From: Bog-159 sp049511415
GTDB lineage: Bacteria > Acidobacteriota > Terriglobia > Bryobacterales > Bryobacteraceae
DNA length: 64,000 nt
Assembly: GCA_049511415.1 (NCBI GenBank)
Contig: JBEKYC010000001.1
Span: 1-64,000, forward strand
Direction of reading: 5' to 3'
The notes beneath the pieces are model-generated. The model saw only the letters and a list, made by a program, of their open reading frames with translations. It was not told the origin of the DNA and made no database searches. This document shows positions 1 through 8,849 of the stretch, piece by piece. The stretch's first letter is position 1. Every line of letters begins with the position of its first letter. A program made the position numbers and the translations under genes.

Positions 1-122
1 GGATTGTTCTTGGCCAGCACCTTGGTGATGGCCGCCGTCAGCGTGGTCTTGCCGTGATCGATATGCCCGATCGTGCCGATATTCACGTGCGGTTTGCTGC
101 GATCAAATTTCTCTTTAGCCAT
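1..122 (-). CDS. tuf: Elongation factor Tu, N-terminal part (cut by window edge)
   Basis: The visible 40 residues from the ATG at 122 contain the EF-Tu start, including NIGTIGHIDHGKTTLTAAI, the P-loop of the translational GTPase that delivers aminoacyl-tRNA to the ribosome. The rest of the gene lies outside the window. It is the last visible gene of rpsL-rpsG-fusA-tuf and follows fusA by 52 nt, the classical str operon order. The G1 motif GHIDHGKT has Ile where Val is commoner, a conservative change. Confidence 0.97.
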   Translation of the reverse strand, partial: MAKEKFDRSKPHVNIGTIGHIDHGKTTLTAAITKVLAKNN

Positions 123-174
123 TAGAACCGATCTCCTCTCCGCGTTGACGCGTCGCCGCGCCTCCGCGTCACTA

Positions 175-2268
175 CTACCTGGTTACCTTGCCCTGTACCC
201 TGTTGACAATTTCCTCGGCCAACGCCGCGGGCACATCCTCGTACTTGCCGAAGTGCATGGTGAAACTGCCCCGGCCCTGCGTCCGGGAACGCAGCTCCGT
301 CGCATACCCGAACATTTCCGAAAGCGGCACCATGCTCTTGATGATCTGGGTGGTTCCGCGCAACTCCATGCCTTCGATGCGCCCGCGCCGCGAATTCAAA
401 TCGCCGATCACGTCACCCATGTATTCCTCGGGCACTACCACTTCCACTGCCATGATGGGCTCCAGCAGCACCGCCTTGGCCCTTCGGGCGGCTTCCTTGA
501 TGGCCAGCGATCCCGCTATCTTGAAAGCCATTTCCGAGGAGTCCACATCGTGATAGCTGCCGTCGTACAGGATGGCCCGCAAATCCGACATCGGATATCC
601 GGCCAGCACTCCGTTTTCGAGCGCTTCGCGCATCCCGGCTTCCACCGGCTTGATGTATTCCTTGGGAATCGATCCGCCGAAAATCTCGTTGACGAATTCG
701 AATCCGGAGCCCGCCGGCAGCGGCTCCACCTTGATCTTGACCACGCCGTACTGCCCGCGCCCGCCGCTCTGCTTCACGTGCCGCCCCTCGGCCTCCGCTG
801 GCTTGCGGATGGTCTCGCGATACGCCACCTGCGGCCTGCCCACATTGGCACCCACGCCGAATTCGCGCATCATGCGATCCACGATGATTTCCAGATGCAA
901 TTCGCCCATCCCGGAAAGAATCGTCTGCCCGGTCTCCGGATCGGTCGCCACACGAAACGTGGGATCTTCCTGCGCCAGCTTCTGGATGGCCATGCCCAGC
1001 TTTTCTTGATCGGCCTTGGTTTTCGGCTCCACCGCAAGCTGGATCACCGGCGTCGGAAATTCGATGGCTTCGAGCACAATCGGCGAATTGTCGTCGCAGA
1101 TCGTATCGCCGGTCTGCACCGTCTTCAAACCCACGGCCGCCGCGATATCCCCGGCAAAAATCTCCTGGATCTCTTCCCGCTTGTTGGCGTGCATGCGCAG
1201 CAAACGGCCGATCCGTTCCTTACGCCCCTTGGCCACGTTGTAAACCGATTCGCCCGCCGCCAGTTTGCCCGAATATACCCGGAAAAACGCGAGTTGACCG
1301 ACATAAGAATCGGTCATGATCTTGAAAACCAGCGCCGCGAACGGCTCGCTATCCGAAGCGTTACGCGTCAGTACCTTGCTCGGATCGTCGATGTCCACGC
1401 CTTCCACCGGCGGAACTTCGAGCGGCGACGGCAGATAATCCACCACCGCGTCCAGCATGGTCTGCACGCCCTTGTTCTTGAACGCCGAGCCGCAAATTAC
1501 CGGAAAAATCTTCAGCGCAATCGTCGCCTTGCGGATGCCGCGGTGGATCTCGGCCTCGGTCAGCGGCTGCCCTTCGATGAATTTCTCGAACAGGGCATCG
1601 TCGTGCTCCGCCACCGCCTCGATCATCTTCTCGCGGTATTCGTTAGCCTGCTCCAGCAGTTCGGCCGGAACCTCGGTCTCATCGTACTCCGCGCCCAGCG
1701 TCTCATCCCGCCACAGCAGCGCCTTCATCCGCACCAGGTCGACCAGGCCCTTGAATTGATCCTCGGCGCCCACCGGTATCTGAATGGCTACCGGCCGGCA
1801 CTTCAACCGGCTCACGATGGTGTCCATCGAATGGAAAAAATCCGCGCCCACGCGGTCCATCTTGTTGATAAAACAGATGCGCGGAACATTATACTTATCG
1901 GCCTGCCGCCACACGGTTTCCGATTGCGGCTGCACGCCCGCGACCGCATCGAACACCGCCACGGCGCCGTCCAGCACGCGCAGGCTGCGCTCCACTTCCG
2001 CCGTGAAATCCACGTGCCCGGGCGTATCGATGATGTTGATCTGAATATCCCGCCAGAAACAGGTGGTGGCGGCCGACGTAATCGTAATGCCGCGTTCCTG
2101 CTCCTGCTCCATCCAATCCATGGTGGCGGTGCCTTCGTGCACTTCGCCCAGCTTGTGCGTGCGGCCCGTATAATAAAGGATGCGCTCGGTGGTTGTGGTT
2201 TTACCGGCATCGATGTGCGCAGCAATGCCGATGTTTCGCATCCTTTCCAGTGGTACCGTACGTGGCAT
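175..2268 (-). CDS. fusA: Elongation factor G
   Basis: Translational GTPase that moves tRNAs and mRNA through the ribosome after peptide bond formation and helps recycle ribosomes; cytoplasmic. The 697-residue protein is full length for EF-G. It opens with RNIGIAAHIDAGKTTTTERI (G1), followed by DTPGHVDF (G3) and NKMDRVGADF (G4). The C-terminal domains IV-V are present, with SGGRGQYGVV and GDLNSRRGRIEGME. It starts 21 nt after rpsG and is followed by tuf, so it is co-transcribed in the str operon. A long open frame covers it on the opposite strand but is a codon-bias shadow. Confidence 0.98.
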   Translation of the reverse strand: MPRTVPLERMRNIGIAAHIDAGKTTTTERILYYTGRTHKLGEVHEGTATMDWMEQEQERGITITSAATTCFWRDIQINIIDTPGHVDFTAEVERSLRVLDGAVAVFDAVAGVQPQSETVWRQADKYNVPRICFINKMDRVGADFFHSMDTIVSRLKCRPVAIQIPVGAEDQFKGLVDLVRMKALLWRDETLGAEYDETEVPAELLEQANEYREKMIEAVAEHDDALFEKFIEGQPLTEAEIHRGIRKATIALKIFPVICGSAFKNKGVQTMLDAVVDYLPSPLEVPPVEGVDIDDPSKVLTRNASDSEPFAALVFKIMTDSYVGQLAFFRVYSGKLAAGESVYNVAKGRKERIGRLLRMHANKREEIQEIFAGDIAAAVGLKTVQTGDTICDDNSPIVLEAIEFPTPVIQLAVEPKTKADQEKLGMAIQKLAQEDPTFRVATDPETGQTILSGMGELHLEIIVDRMMREFGVGANVGRPQVAYRETIRKPAEAEGRHVKQSGGRGQYGVVKIKVEPLPAGSGFEFVNEIFGGSIPKEYIKPVEAGMREALENGVLAGYPMSDLRAILYDGSYHDVDSSEMAFKIAGSLAIKEAARRAKAVLLEPIMAVEVVVPEEYMGDVIGDLNSRRGRIEGMELRGTTQIIKSMVPLSEMFGYATELRSRTQGRGSFTMHFGKYEDVPAALAEEIVNRVQGKVTR

Positions 2269-2289
2269 AAAAAATTCCCTAAAGCCCCA

Positions 2290-2760
2290 TCACCATCGGT
2301 AATGCGCGAAAGCCTTGTTCGCTTCCGCCATGCGGTGAACGTCGTCTCTTTTCTTGATCGCGCCGCCGCGCAGATTGGCGGCATCGTTTAATTCGTTGGC
2401 CAACTTTTCCGGCATGCCCTTTTCCGGCCGCGTCCGCGCATTAATAATGATCCAGCGGATCGCCAGGCTGGTGCGCCGCGTCTGCGGCACTTCGATGGGC
2501 ACCTGGTAGTTGGCGCCGCCCACCCGCCGCGTCTTCACTTCCAGCAGCGGCTTGGCGTTTTCCACGGCTTTCTTGAACAATTTCAACGGATCGTCGCCCG
2601 AGCGCTCCCGGATCTTGTCCATGGAGTCGTAAAAGATGCCCTGGGCTACCGTCTTCTTGCCCTGCCACATCATGGAATTGATAAATTTCTCCACCAGCGT
2701 GGAGTTATACACCGGATCGGCCGGCACTTCCCGAATGTCTACGCGTCGTCTTCGTGGCAT
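2290..2760 (-). CDS. rpsG: 30S ribosomal protein S7
   Basis: Small-subunit head protein that nucleates assembly of the 3' domain of 16S rRNA and lies near the E site. The 156 residues match the family length. Recognisable segments are MPRRRRVDIREVPADPVYNS at the start, the central KTRRVGGANYQVPIEV region and the C-terminal AEANKAFAHYRW. It lies 15 nt downstream of rpsL and 21 nt upstream of fusA. No S7-specific feedback hairpin could be assigned in the short spacer. Confidence 0.98.
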   Translation of the reverse strand: MPRRRRVDIREVPADPVYNSTLVEKFINSMMWQGKKTVAQGIFYDSMDKIRERSGDDPLKLFKKAVENAKPLLEVKTRRVGGANYQVPIEVPQTRRTSLAIRWIIINARTRPEKGMPEKLANELNDAANLRGGAIKKRDDVHRMAEANKAFAHYRW

Positions 2761-2775
2761 AACGATTCCCGCAGC

Positions 2776-3150
2776 CTAAGCCTTCGGCCGCTTCGCTCCA
2801 TATTTCGACCGGCTCTGCTTGCGGTTGGCCACCCCGGCCGTATCCAGCGCGCCCCGGATCACGTGGTAGCGCACGCCCGGCAGATCCTTCACGCGGCCCC
2901 CGCGGATCAGCACGATCGAGTGCTCCTGCAGATTGTGGCCGACGCCCGGAATATACGTGGTCACCTCGATGCCGTTGGTCAGCCGCACGCGCGCTACTTT
3001 TCGCAGCGCGGAATTGGGCTTCTTCGGCGTGGAGGTGTACACACGCGTGCAGACGCCGCGCTTCTGCGGACAACTCTGCAATGCCGGACTGGCGGTCTTC
3101 CAACGTGGCGGTCTACGCCCGTTGCGCACAAGTTGATTAAAAGTCGGCAC
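2776..3150 (-). CDS. rpsL: 30S ribosomal protein S12
   Basis: Decoding-centre protein of the 30S subunit and the classical streptomycin-resistance target. The 124 residues start with PTFNQLVRNGR and carry the conserved TPKKPNSALRKVARVRL segment, including the streptomycin-contact Lys in KKPNSA, and GVGHNLQEHS. The start codon is GTG at 3150, with a purine-rich GGGAAGG just upstream. First gene of the str operon. In most bacteria rpoC lies just upstream; here the upstream neighbour is a TPR fragment. Confidence 0.97.
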   Translation of the reverse strand: MPTFNQLVRNGRRPPRWKTASPALQSCPQKRGVCTRVYTSTPKKPNSALRKVARVRLTNGIEVTTYIPGVGHNLQEHSIVLIRGGRVKDLPGVRYHVIRGALDTAGVANRKQSRSKYGAKRPKA

Positions 3151-3449
3151 GAACCTTCCCTTAGATCGTATTCAGCTCGGATGGACGCCTTCGCGCCCGC
3201 CAAAAATACACACGCGCAAGCCAAAAGCCTGCGTCTACGGTTCACAACAGCGAGGAAGCGTATGCTATAGGACAGGTCCATATTCCAGCCGATGGGAACC
3301 GGCGGAACCTCGGGACCTCACCCCCGGCCGGACTGCGTACAATCGCAGTGGTAGCACAGGAGCAGAAGCTGTACTCGCGAAACCTCTCCATAATACCGAA
3401 AAGCGGATGGATGTGCAAGTGCCCCGGTCTGCGTGTCACGACAGCCCTC
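3151..3449. other. Intergenic region upstream of the str operon
   Basis: Roughly 300 bp between rpsL and a TPR-like fragment, both on the minus strand. The str operon promoter is expected here, but I could not find a -35/-10 pair with good spacing. No open frame with protein-like composition, repeat or RNA gene was recognised. Confidence 0.5.
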
Positions 3450-3980
3450 CTATCTCGGATCGAGCGCCGCAATGGTAAACCCTGCCGGAGGATATGGATC
3501 GCTACGGACCATCTCCAGAAGATGGTCGAAACCACTGTCGTCCTGGCCGCCGTAGTTCCGATAGATTCGATGGCAGAGTTCCCGGAGACGCGCCCGGAGT
3601 TGGGGATTGAGGCAACCCTCCTGATCGTACATGGAAGCCCTGGCAAGATGATAAAGTGCGCGCCCGATGTCAGCCTTCACTTGGTCGGATTGGGCGGCTT
3701 TCGCGGTAGCCGTTATTCCGCTATGCTGAAGGCGCGTTTTGATAGCCGAACCAAGCCAATAAGACACCTCGGCGTCTTTCGGATTGAGCTTCAGTGCGGT
3801 GTCGAGTTCGCTTTCCGCCTCCGGGAATGCGTGTTTGGTCGTGTAAACCCAACCCAAGCCCTTGTGTGCCCTGGCTGTAACAAGGGTCCAATCCCGCTCG
3901 CGTATGGATTCGGGACGCGTCATTTGAAGAAGGCGTTCCGCCGCGGCCTGGACCTGGCTCGCGTCGGCGCCTGGTCCCAC
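3450..3980 (-). CDS. TPR-containing protein, probably an N-terminally truncated remnant
   Basis: An open frame of 176 residues from a GTG at 3980. The part reading AHKGLGWVYTTKHAFPEAES and then ALKLNP has the W/LG-Y-A-A-P spacing of a tetratricopeptide repeat, a protein-protein interaction module. The same frame stays open and protein-like upstream of 3980 (residues LPSALPDYDALSA) back to a TGA at 4035-4037, yet that stretch has no ATG and no Shine-Dalgarno sequence. This suggests the 3' end of a larger TPR protein that lost its start. No function can be assigned. It is co-directional with the SIMPL-like gene upstream but not obviously in one operon with it. Confidence 0.45.
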   Translation of the reverse strand: MGPGADASQVQAAAERLLQMTRPESIRERDWTLVTARAHKGLGWVYTTKHAFPEAESELDTALKLNPKDAEVSYWLGSAIKTRLQHSGITATAKAAQSDQVKADIGRALYHLARASMYDQEGCLNPQLRARLRELCHRIYRNYGGQDDSGFDHLLEMVRSDPYPPAGFTIAALDPR

Positions 3981-4076
3981 TGCGGATAGGGCGTCATAGT
4001 CCGGAAGGGCGCTCGGTAAGTGCTGCGCGTTATCTCAAAAGAACGCCAGTCAAACTGCTGTGGGGGGGCCGCCTGC

Positions 4077-5333
4077 CTACAGCAATTGAAACTGCGCCGC
4101 CATCGTGCAGGTCGATAACGGCGAAGACCCTAACGCAATCCCGAAGCTGGTAGTGCCCGTCGTGGTGGTCGTGACCGACGTGTTCGTCTCCGCCGCGATC
4201 GTTTCCCAAAGGTACGCCCCGAAATTCTGGAAGTCCGGAATCGCCGGCACGGAGCTATTCGTCGCGAGGTTCAATACCGACCCCGCATTGACCCCCGCCG
4301 CTCCCGCTAACTGCTGCGCTTCGGTCTGCGCCTCGCTCAGCATGCCCGTATACGAACAGGAAGCCGGCTGCGACATGAATGCCCCGCCCACGGCGTACGC
4401 CAGCATCAGCCCCGAACTCTGCGTTTGAAACGCCTGCTGCGCCGCCGTCAATTGCTTCACCGCGACCCCCAGGTTGGACACGGGCGTCGTCAGCTCGAAC
4501 GTCCAGCCCAGCGCCATCTGCGGCGGCGCCGTGCTGCTGGCCCCCGGAAGGTAAAAGGTCGTCACGCCCGCAAAGGTCGTGCCGCCGATGCCGGCCGCTT
4601 GCAGCGCTCCGGTTACATCATCCAGCGCTGTATTCAAACCCGAAGCCACGCCGATAACCAGCACCGCCGCATCCGACTGCGCGCCAGACACTTGTGCCAC
4701 ATTGATCGTGATCAGGTTCGGCGCCGAACCTCCAGACTGATAGCCCAACCCGAACTTGACGCTCAAAGTGCAGATAGCCGAATTCACGTTAGTCGCCGTG
4801 GTCGTGAGTCCCATGATGCTGCCCAGGTTTTGCCCCGCGGCCAGCGCCAGACTTTGCGCCTGCGTGCGCGCGCTCGCCAACAGACCCGGCACGTTGCACG
4901 CCTGCGGAGACGGCCCGTACGGCGAACTCCCCGACAGGCTGAACGACAGCGAGAAGCCGTTGCCATTTTGCGCCAGGCTGCCCTCCAGCGCCACCAGCGC
5001 CGTGGCGATTGCCTTTTGGTTCGCGAACGGCACGGTTAATTGAAAATTCCAGGCTAGTGCCGGCGGGGCTGTGGGATTCGGCACCACGGTGCTGGTGACG
5101 TTCGTCAAGTTACCAGCCGTAATGCCCACACTGGCCACCGGCGCCACCGCATCGCTGATCGCAGCGCCTAATGGCGAGTTGACCGTGACCGCAAAAACCA
5201 CATCGCTCGGCGGCGATGTTAGAGGTTGTGACACACTCACCGTAACCGCATCGGTTGCCACTTGTCCATACTGCCCCAACATCATCGCGGGAGCCAATAT
5301 CGCAGCCGCGAACAACCAGAGATCGCCCTTCAT
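4077..5333 (-). CDS. Secreted SIMPL/DUF541-like protein with two duplicated domains
   Basis: The 418-residue product starts at the ATG at 5333, which has AGGAGG seven nt upstream; an upstream in-frame ATG at 5351 has no such site. A signal peptide is evident (MKGDLWLFAAAILAPAMMLG, then QYGQVA). The mature part looks duplicated: LAWNFQLTVPFANQ and ARTQAQSLALAAGQNLGSI in the first half correspond to LGWTFELTTPVSN and AQTEAQQLAGAAGVNAGSV in the second. Helices rich in A..A..LA followed by LG/AGSV resemble the SIMPL (DUF541) family of envelope proteins, whose function is unsettled. The assignment is by pattern only. The gene is single, on the same strand as the acylase gene downstream. Confidence 0.6.
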   Translation of the reverse strand: MKGDLWLFAAAILAPAMMLGQYGQVATDAVTVSVSQPLTSPPSDVVFAVTVNSPLGAAISDAVAPVASVGITAGNLTNVTSTVVPNPTAPPALAWNFQLTVPFANQKAIATALVALEGSLAQNGNGFSLSFSLSGSSPYGPSPQACNVPGLLASARTQAQSLALAAGQNLGSIMGLTTTATNVNSAICTLSVKFGLGYQSGGSAPNLITINVAQVSGAQSDAAVLVIGVASGLNTALDDVTGALQAAGIGGTTFAGVTTFYLPGASSTAPPQMALGWTFELTTPVSNLGVAVKQLTAAQQAFQTQSSGLMLAYAVGGAFMSQPASCSYTGMLSEAQTEAQQLAGAAGVNAGSVLNLATNSSVPAIPDFQNFGAYLWETIAAETNTSVTTTTTGTTSFGIALGSSPLSTCTMAAQFQLL

Positions 5334-5390
5334 AAGCAGCCTCCTGCACAAATGCTTGACGCGGCAAAGCGCTGCCGCGTTGAGCCTCTT

Positions 5391-5420
5391 ATCAGTGTTT
5401 ATCGGTGTTCATCGGTGGCC
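5391..5420. repeat. Three-unit 10-nt GTGTT/TATC-type intergenic repeat, copy 1
   Basis: Three consecutive 10-nt units ATCAGTGTTT, ATCGGTGTTC and ATCGGTGGCC lie between the acylase stop (5438) and the SIMPL-like start (5333). A second copy with the same three-unit layout and the same terminal GTGGCC occurs at 32955-32984. Likely a short dispersed repeat. Confidence 0.7.
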
Positions 5421-5437
5421 AATTCCAGGTTTTGACC

Positions 5438-7678
5438 TTATCTCGGCGCCAAAACCAAAACATCCTTGGCCTGCACCTTACTAAATTGCATCGGAAAACT
5501 CCGCGCATAATAGTAACTCTCCCACATGTCCTTATAATGCCCCGATAACACCTGCCCCGACTCCCCCGTGGTCCCCTCCAGCAGCGACGCGTCCCAATCC
5601 GCCAGATCCGCGTCCATCCGCATCGAAGGCCCCAGCGCCCCGTTATACTGCTTCACGGTCGTCGGCGACCCGCTCATCGGCGCCGGGCCGATATCGAACC
5701 ACCCCGCCACCAGCGGCAGATGCCGTCCCACTGGGTTGCCCAGCAGCAGCGGCTGATACTTGCCGTAAACCCAATGCCCCGGATCCCGCCCCTGCGCCCG
5801 GTGGCCTTCCTCCAACCCGTCGGCGAAGCTCCGCAAAATAGCGTCGTCCCAATCTGCGAACCAGCCCGCCGGCCGGGTGCGCAGCAGCGTTTCCACCACC
5901 GCCGGCGCCATCTGGTATTTGTATCGCGCCCCCACTTTCGGCGACGCGCTCTCCGCGATCCGCGTCTTCAAATGCTCGTACGCCAGCGTCACCACCAGCG
6001 GCGCCGCCGCGTCCTTATCCATCTGCCCGTTCCATCCCCGCAATAACTGGACCGCGCCATCCAGTTCCGCATGCTGCCCCTTGTGCCGGTCGTAAGCCGC
6101 CACCACGGCCTCCGCCATCCGCTGCGAAAAGGCCGAGTACACGTCCTTCTGCACCGTCAGCATATCCGCCGCGCGCCATCCGTTGCGTGCCGTCAGCAGA
6201 TCCCGTATCTGCCGCGACCGGTAGTGCGAGGAGAAATTCCCGTTCACCGCATAAGGATAATTCGCCGGAAACGGATTCTGGTTCGCCGTTACGATCACTC
6301 CCGCCGCCGGATTATAAAAAGTCGGCAACTCGTCAAACGGAATGAATCCCTGCCATTCGTTCTCGCCCGACGATCCGTCCACCGGTACGTCCCCCGCATA
6401 CCCTTTGCGAATCGGCAAGTGCCCCGTTGCCTGATACCCGATGTTGCCGTCCACGTCCCCATACACGAAGTTCTGCGCCGGACCCGGAAACCGCTCCAGC
6501 GCCCGCCGGAACTCCTGCCAGTTGCCCGCCTTGTTCAGCTCCGGAAACGGAAACTGGAACGTGCCCGGCTCGGCCGCCGCCCAGCGCAGCGCCAGGTGCT
6601 CCTTGGCATCGTCTATATACACCGGACCGTGCCGCGTCACCCACAACGGCATCTCCACCGCCGCCGCGCCCTTCACCAGGATGATCTCGCGCTCCTGCCG
6701 CGCCTGCTCCCATTGCCCCTGATACAGGTAGCGCCCCGTGCGCGGATCGAAATTCTCCATGTAAAGATCCTGCACGTCGAAGTGCACATTGGTGACGCCC
6801 CAGGCGATCCGCCGGTTGTGCCCCACGATCACCGCCGGCGCGCCCGGCAGCGACACGCCCGACACATCCAGCCCCGGCGCCTGCAAATGGATCAGATACC
6901 AGATCCCCGGAATCGAGTATTCCAGGTGCATATCGTCGCAAACGATCGGCTTGCCCGTCGCCGTATGCGCCCCGCTGATCGCCCACGCGTTCGACCCCGG
7001 CTGCAGCTCGCCCCCGCTGCGCGCCGGGAACAGGAAATTCACTTTTGCCGGATCGCCCGCCGCCAGCATATCGCGCTTCAGGATCTCGTCCTTCCACGTG
7101 GTGGTCAGGTCGCGATACATGTGCAGCCCGATCAGGATGGTATCCACCACGCTCCACGGCCGCGGACTGTAGCCCAACAAGGTGAATTCGATCGGCAGCG
7201 CGTGCGCGTGCGTTTCGATGAAGTAATTCACTCCGCGCGCGTAAGCCGCCAGCGGCGCGCGATCCGCGGCCGGCAGCGAGCCGTAAGCCATTTCCGCGAT
7301 GCGCCGCATCCGCAGCCGGCGCGAATCCCGGTCCAGTTCCAACGCCCCCGGCCCCGCGATCTCCGCCAGGTCCCCGCTGGCCAGCCGCCGCAGCCCGTCC
7401 ATTTGGAACAGCCGGTCCTGCGCCGTCACGTAGCCCTGCGCGAAATAGGCGTCGTCTTCGCTGGCCGCCGTGATGTGCGGCACGCCCAAAGCATCGCGCG
7501 CGATCGTTACTCTCGCCATAACCGGCGCCGCAATCGTGCCCGAAACCTGCGGCAGCGGACGGTACACGAACCAGTACACCGCTGCCAGGACCACGACAGC
7601 CAGTAGGGCGATCAGTACATTGATGTAACGGACAATAGGATGCGGCCGGTGTGTCGCAGGCGGGGCGGCGATAGCCAT
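5438..7678 (-). CDS. Penicillin acylase family protein (Ntn hydrolase, S45)
   Basis: Family enzymes cleave the amide side chain of beta-lactams, acyl-homoserine lactones or related N-acyl compounds. They are made as a proprotein that self-cleaves before a catalytic Ser. The 746-residue protein has an N-terminal membrane segment (about residues 16-42, INVLIALLAVVVLAAVYWFV). The alpha-chain motif DALGVPHITAASEDDAYFAQ follows, then the processing site PGSNAWAISG, whose Ser would become the beta-chain nucleophile. AIVGHNRRIAWG-like and NQNPFPANYPY elements follow. The substrate cannot be read from sequence; quorum-signal or envelope N-acyl amides are possible. DUF4097 gene lies 9 nt upstream on the same strand, so they may be co-transcribed. 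Confidence 0.9.
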   Translation of the reverse strand: MAIAAPPATHRPHPIVRYINVLIALLAVVVLAAVYWFVYRPLPQVSGTIAAPVMARVTIARDALGVPHITAASEDDAYFAQGYVTAQDRLFQMDGLRRLASGDLAEIAGPGALELDRDSRRLRMRRIAEMAYGSLPAADRAPLAAYARGVNYFIETHAHALPIEFTLLGYSPRPWSVVDTILIGLHMYRDLTTTWKDEILKRDMLAAGDPAKVNFLFPARSGGELQPGSNAWAISGAHTATGKPIVCDDMHLEYSIPGIWYLIHLQAPGLDVSGVSLPGAPAVIVGHNRRIAWGVTNVHFDVQDLYMENFDPRTGRYLYQGQWEQARQEREIILVKGAAAVEMPLWVTRHGPVYIDDAKEHLALRWAAAEPGTFQFPFPELNKAGNWQEFRRALERFPGPAQNFVYGDVDGNIGYQATGHLPIRKGYAGDVPVDGSSGENEWQGFIPFDELPTFYNPAAGVIVTANQNPFPANYPYAVNGNFSSHYRSRQIRDLLTARNGWRAADMLTVQKDVYSAFSQRMAEAVVAAYDRHKGQHAELDGAVQLLRGWNGQMDKDAAAPLVVTLAYEHLKTRIAESASPKVGARYKYQMAPAVVETLLRTRPAGWFADWDDAILRSFADGLEEGHRAQGRDPGHWVYGKYQPLLLGNPVGRHLPLVAGWFDIGPAPMSGSPTTVKQYNGALGPSMRMDADLADWDASLLEGTTGESGQVLSGHYKDMWESYYYARSFPMQFSKVQAKDVLVLAPR

Positions 7679-7687
7679 TCGCCTATC

Positions 7688-8479
7688 TTACAACCGCTCG
7701 AGGTGTACCGATCCGTCGCCCGTCCGCACCGTCAGCGTGGCGCCCCCGCCGTTCAGCTTCCCGACCAACGAATCTTCCTGTTTGCCGCCCGTAGTCGTCA
7801 GCGGCAGATCCACAGTGATGTGCCCGTCGCCCGTGTGCGCATCCAGGTCCGCCGCGAAGCCCTCCGGCAGCCGCAGCGTGGCGTTGCCATCGCCGGTGTG
7901 CACGCTCCAGCCCGACGTCATCCGCGATCCGCGCTCCACCGCGATTTCCACATTGCCGTCGCCGCTCTCGACTGCCAGGCCGCTGAACTTGCCGCGCACC
8001 CGTATATTGCCGTCCCCGCTCGATGCGTCCAGCGCGCCTTCGAATCCCTCACCGTCAATATTGCCGTCGTGCGTCACCAAGTGGCTCGCCGCCCGCAACC
8101 CGTCTGCCCGTATGTTGCCGTCACCCGTATGTACGTTGGTCTTGGTGCCGCTGGGCAGCGTCACCTCGATCTTCACCCACCGGTTCCCCAGATTGAAATG
8201 CAGCGGCGGCACTTTAACTTCGATCTCCACCCGGTCGCCCGCCTGATGATCGAACACGTGTACATCCCCCGGCCCGATCCGCCATCCCGACGTGGTCACC
8301 CGCACGTCGATGCTCGGCGACGCCCCCGCCCGCAGCGTCACATTGGCATCGCTGGTCTCGACGCGCAGCTCCGGCGCGCCGCCCACATGGAAGTTCTTGG
8401 TCCACTCGTCCGCCGACAAAGGCAGCGAGAAAGCCGTTACCGCTAAAGGTACAAGCGCGTAAGCCATGGTTGTGAACAT
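7688..8479 (-). CDS. Secreted DUF4097 family protein with GDG beta-repeats
   Basis: From the ATG at 8479 (GGAGGA upstream) the product is 263 residues with a signal peptide (MAYALVPLAVTAFSLPLSA). The rest consists of short beta-strand repeats carrying GDGN or GDGS: HTGDGNIRA, SSGDGNIRV, ESGDGNVEI, HTGDGNATL, HTGDGHITV and RTGDGSVHL. This is the right-handed beta-roll/helix pattern of DUF4097, thought to be an extracytoplasmic adhesin-like fold. A longer frame extends to 8590 but its extra residues lack a signal or Shine-Dalgarno sequence. It lies 9 nt upstream of the acylase gene. Function unknown. Confidence 0.85.
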   Translation of the reverse strand: MFTTMAYALVPLAVTAFSLPLSADEWTKNFHVGGAPELRVETSDANVTLRAGASPSIDVRVTTSGWRIGPGDVHVFDHQAGDRVEIEVKVPPLHFNLGNRWVKIEVTLPSGTKTNVHTGDGNIRADGLRAASHLVTHDGNIDGEGFEGALDASSGDGNIRVRGKFSGLAVESGDGNVEIAVERGSRMTSGWSVHTGDGNATLRLPEGFAADLDAHTGDGHITVDLPLTTTGGKQEDSLVGKLNGGGATLTVRTGDGSVHLERL

Positions 8480-8602
8480 ATCGGTCTCCTCCGGTAATAC
8501 GCTGCCGGACGGCCCCAAGTTCCCGGTTGTTAGCACGTCCGGCACGGAAAACGCCCGGCCCGGTATGTTATGCTTTTGGTACCCGGCCAATCACTGGCTC
8601 AC

Positions 8603-8695
<93 letters not shown>

Positions 8696-8758
8696 GATTT
8701 TCCTCCCGACCGTTTCTTCAGCCGGCGGCGGAGTTCGTTCGCCTTCACGCTTTTCTGT

Positions 8759-8778
8759 GGTAACCACTTGTGGTTACC
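8759..8778. promoter_or_regulatory. 20-bp palindrome, candidate operator upstream of the oxidoreductase gene
   Basis: GGTAACCAC-TT-GTGGTTACC is a perfect inverted repeat with 9-bp arms and a 2-bp centre, 71 nt before the ATG at 8850. The size and symmetry suit a dimeric repressor site. There is no T-run, so a terminator for the tRNA is less likely. Confidence 0.45.
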
Positions 8779-8849
8779 CGGGTCTAGCCACAAATGCTTG
8801 ACACTTGCGGGCCGCAATAGCTGGACATTACTTGTTACAATCACCCCAA

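Noticed and set aside
73..2391. A 772-codon open frame antisense to fusA
   Set aside because: It lies opposite a full-length EF-G, has Arg/His/Leu-rich low-information composition and no ribosome-binding site; it is a GC codon-bias shadow.
6071..7606. A 511-codon plus-strand frame opposite the penicillin-acylase gene
   Set aside because: Arg/His/Pro-rich translation with no domain; the minus strand encodes a complete Ntn hydrolase with all motifs.
8798..8803. TTGACA upstream of the 8850 oxidoreductase gene as a -35 box
   Set aside because: At 16-18 nt spacing there is no -10-like hexamer (CTGGAC instead); the TACAAT at 8836 is 32 nt away.
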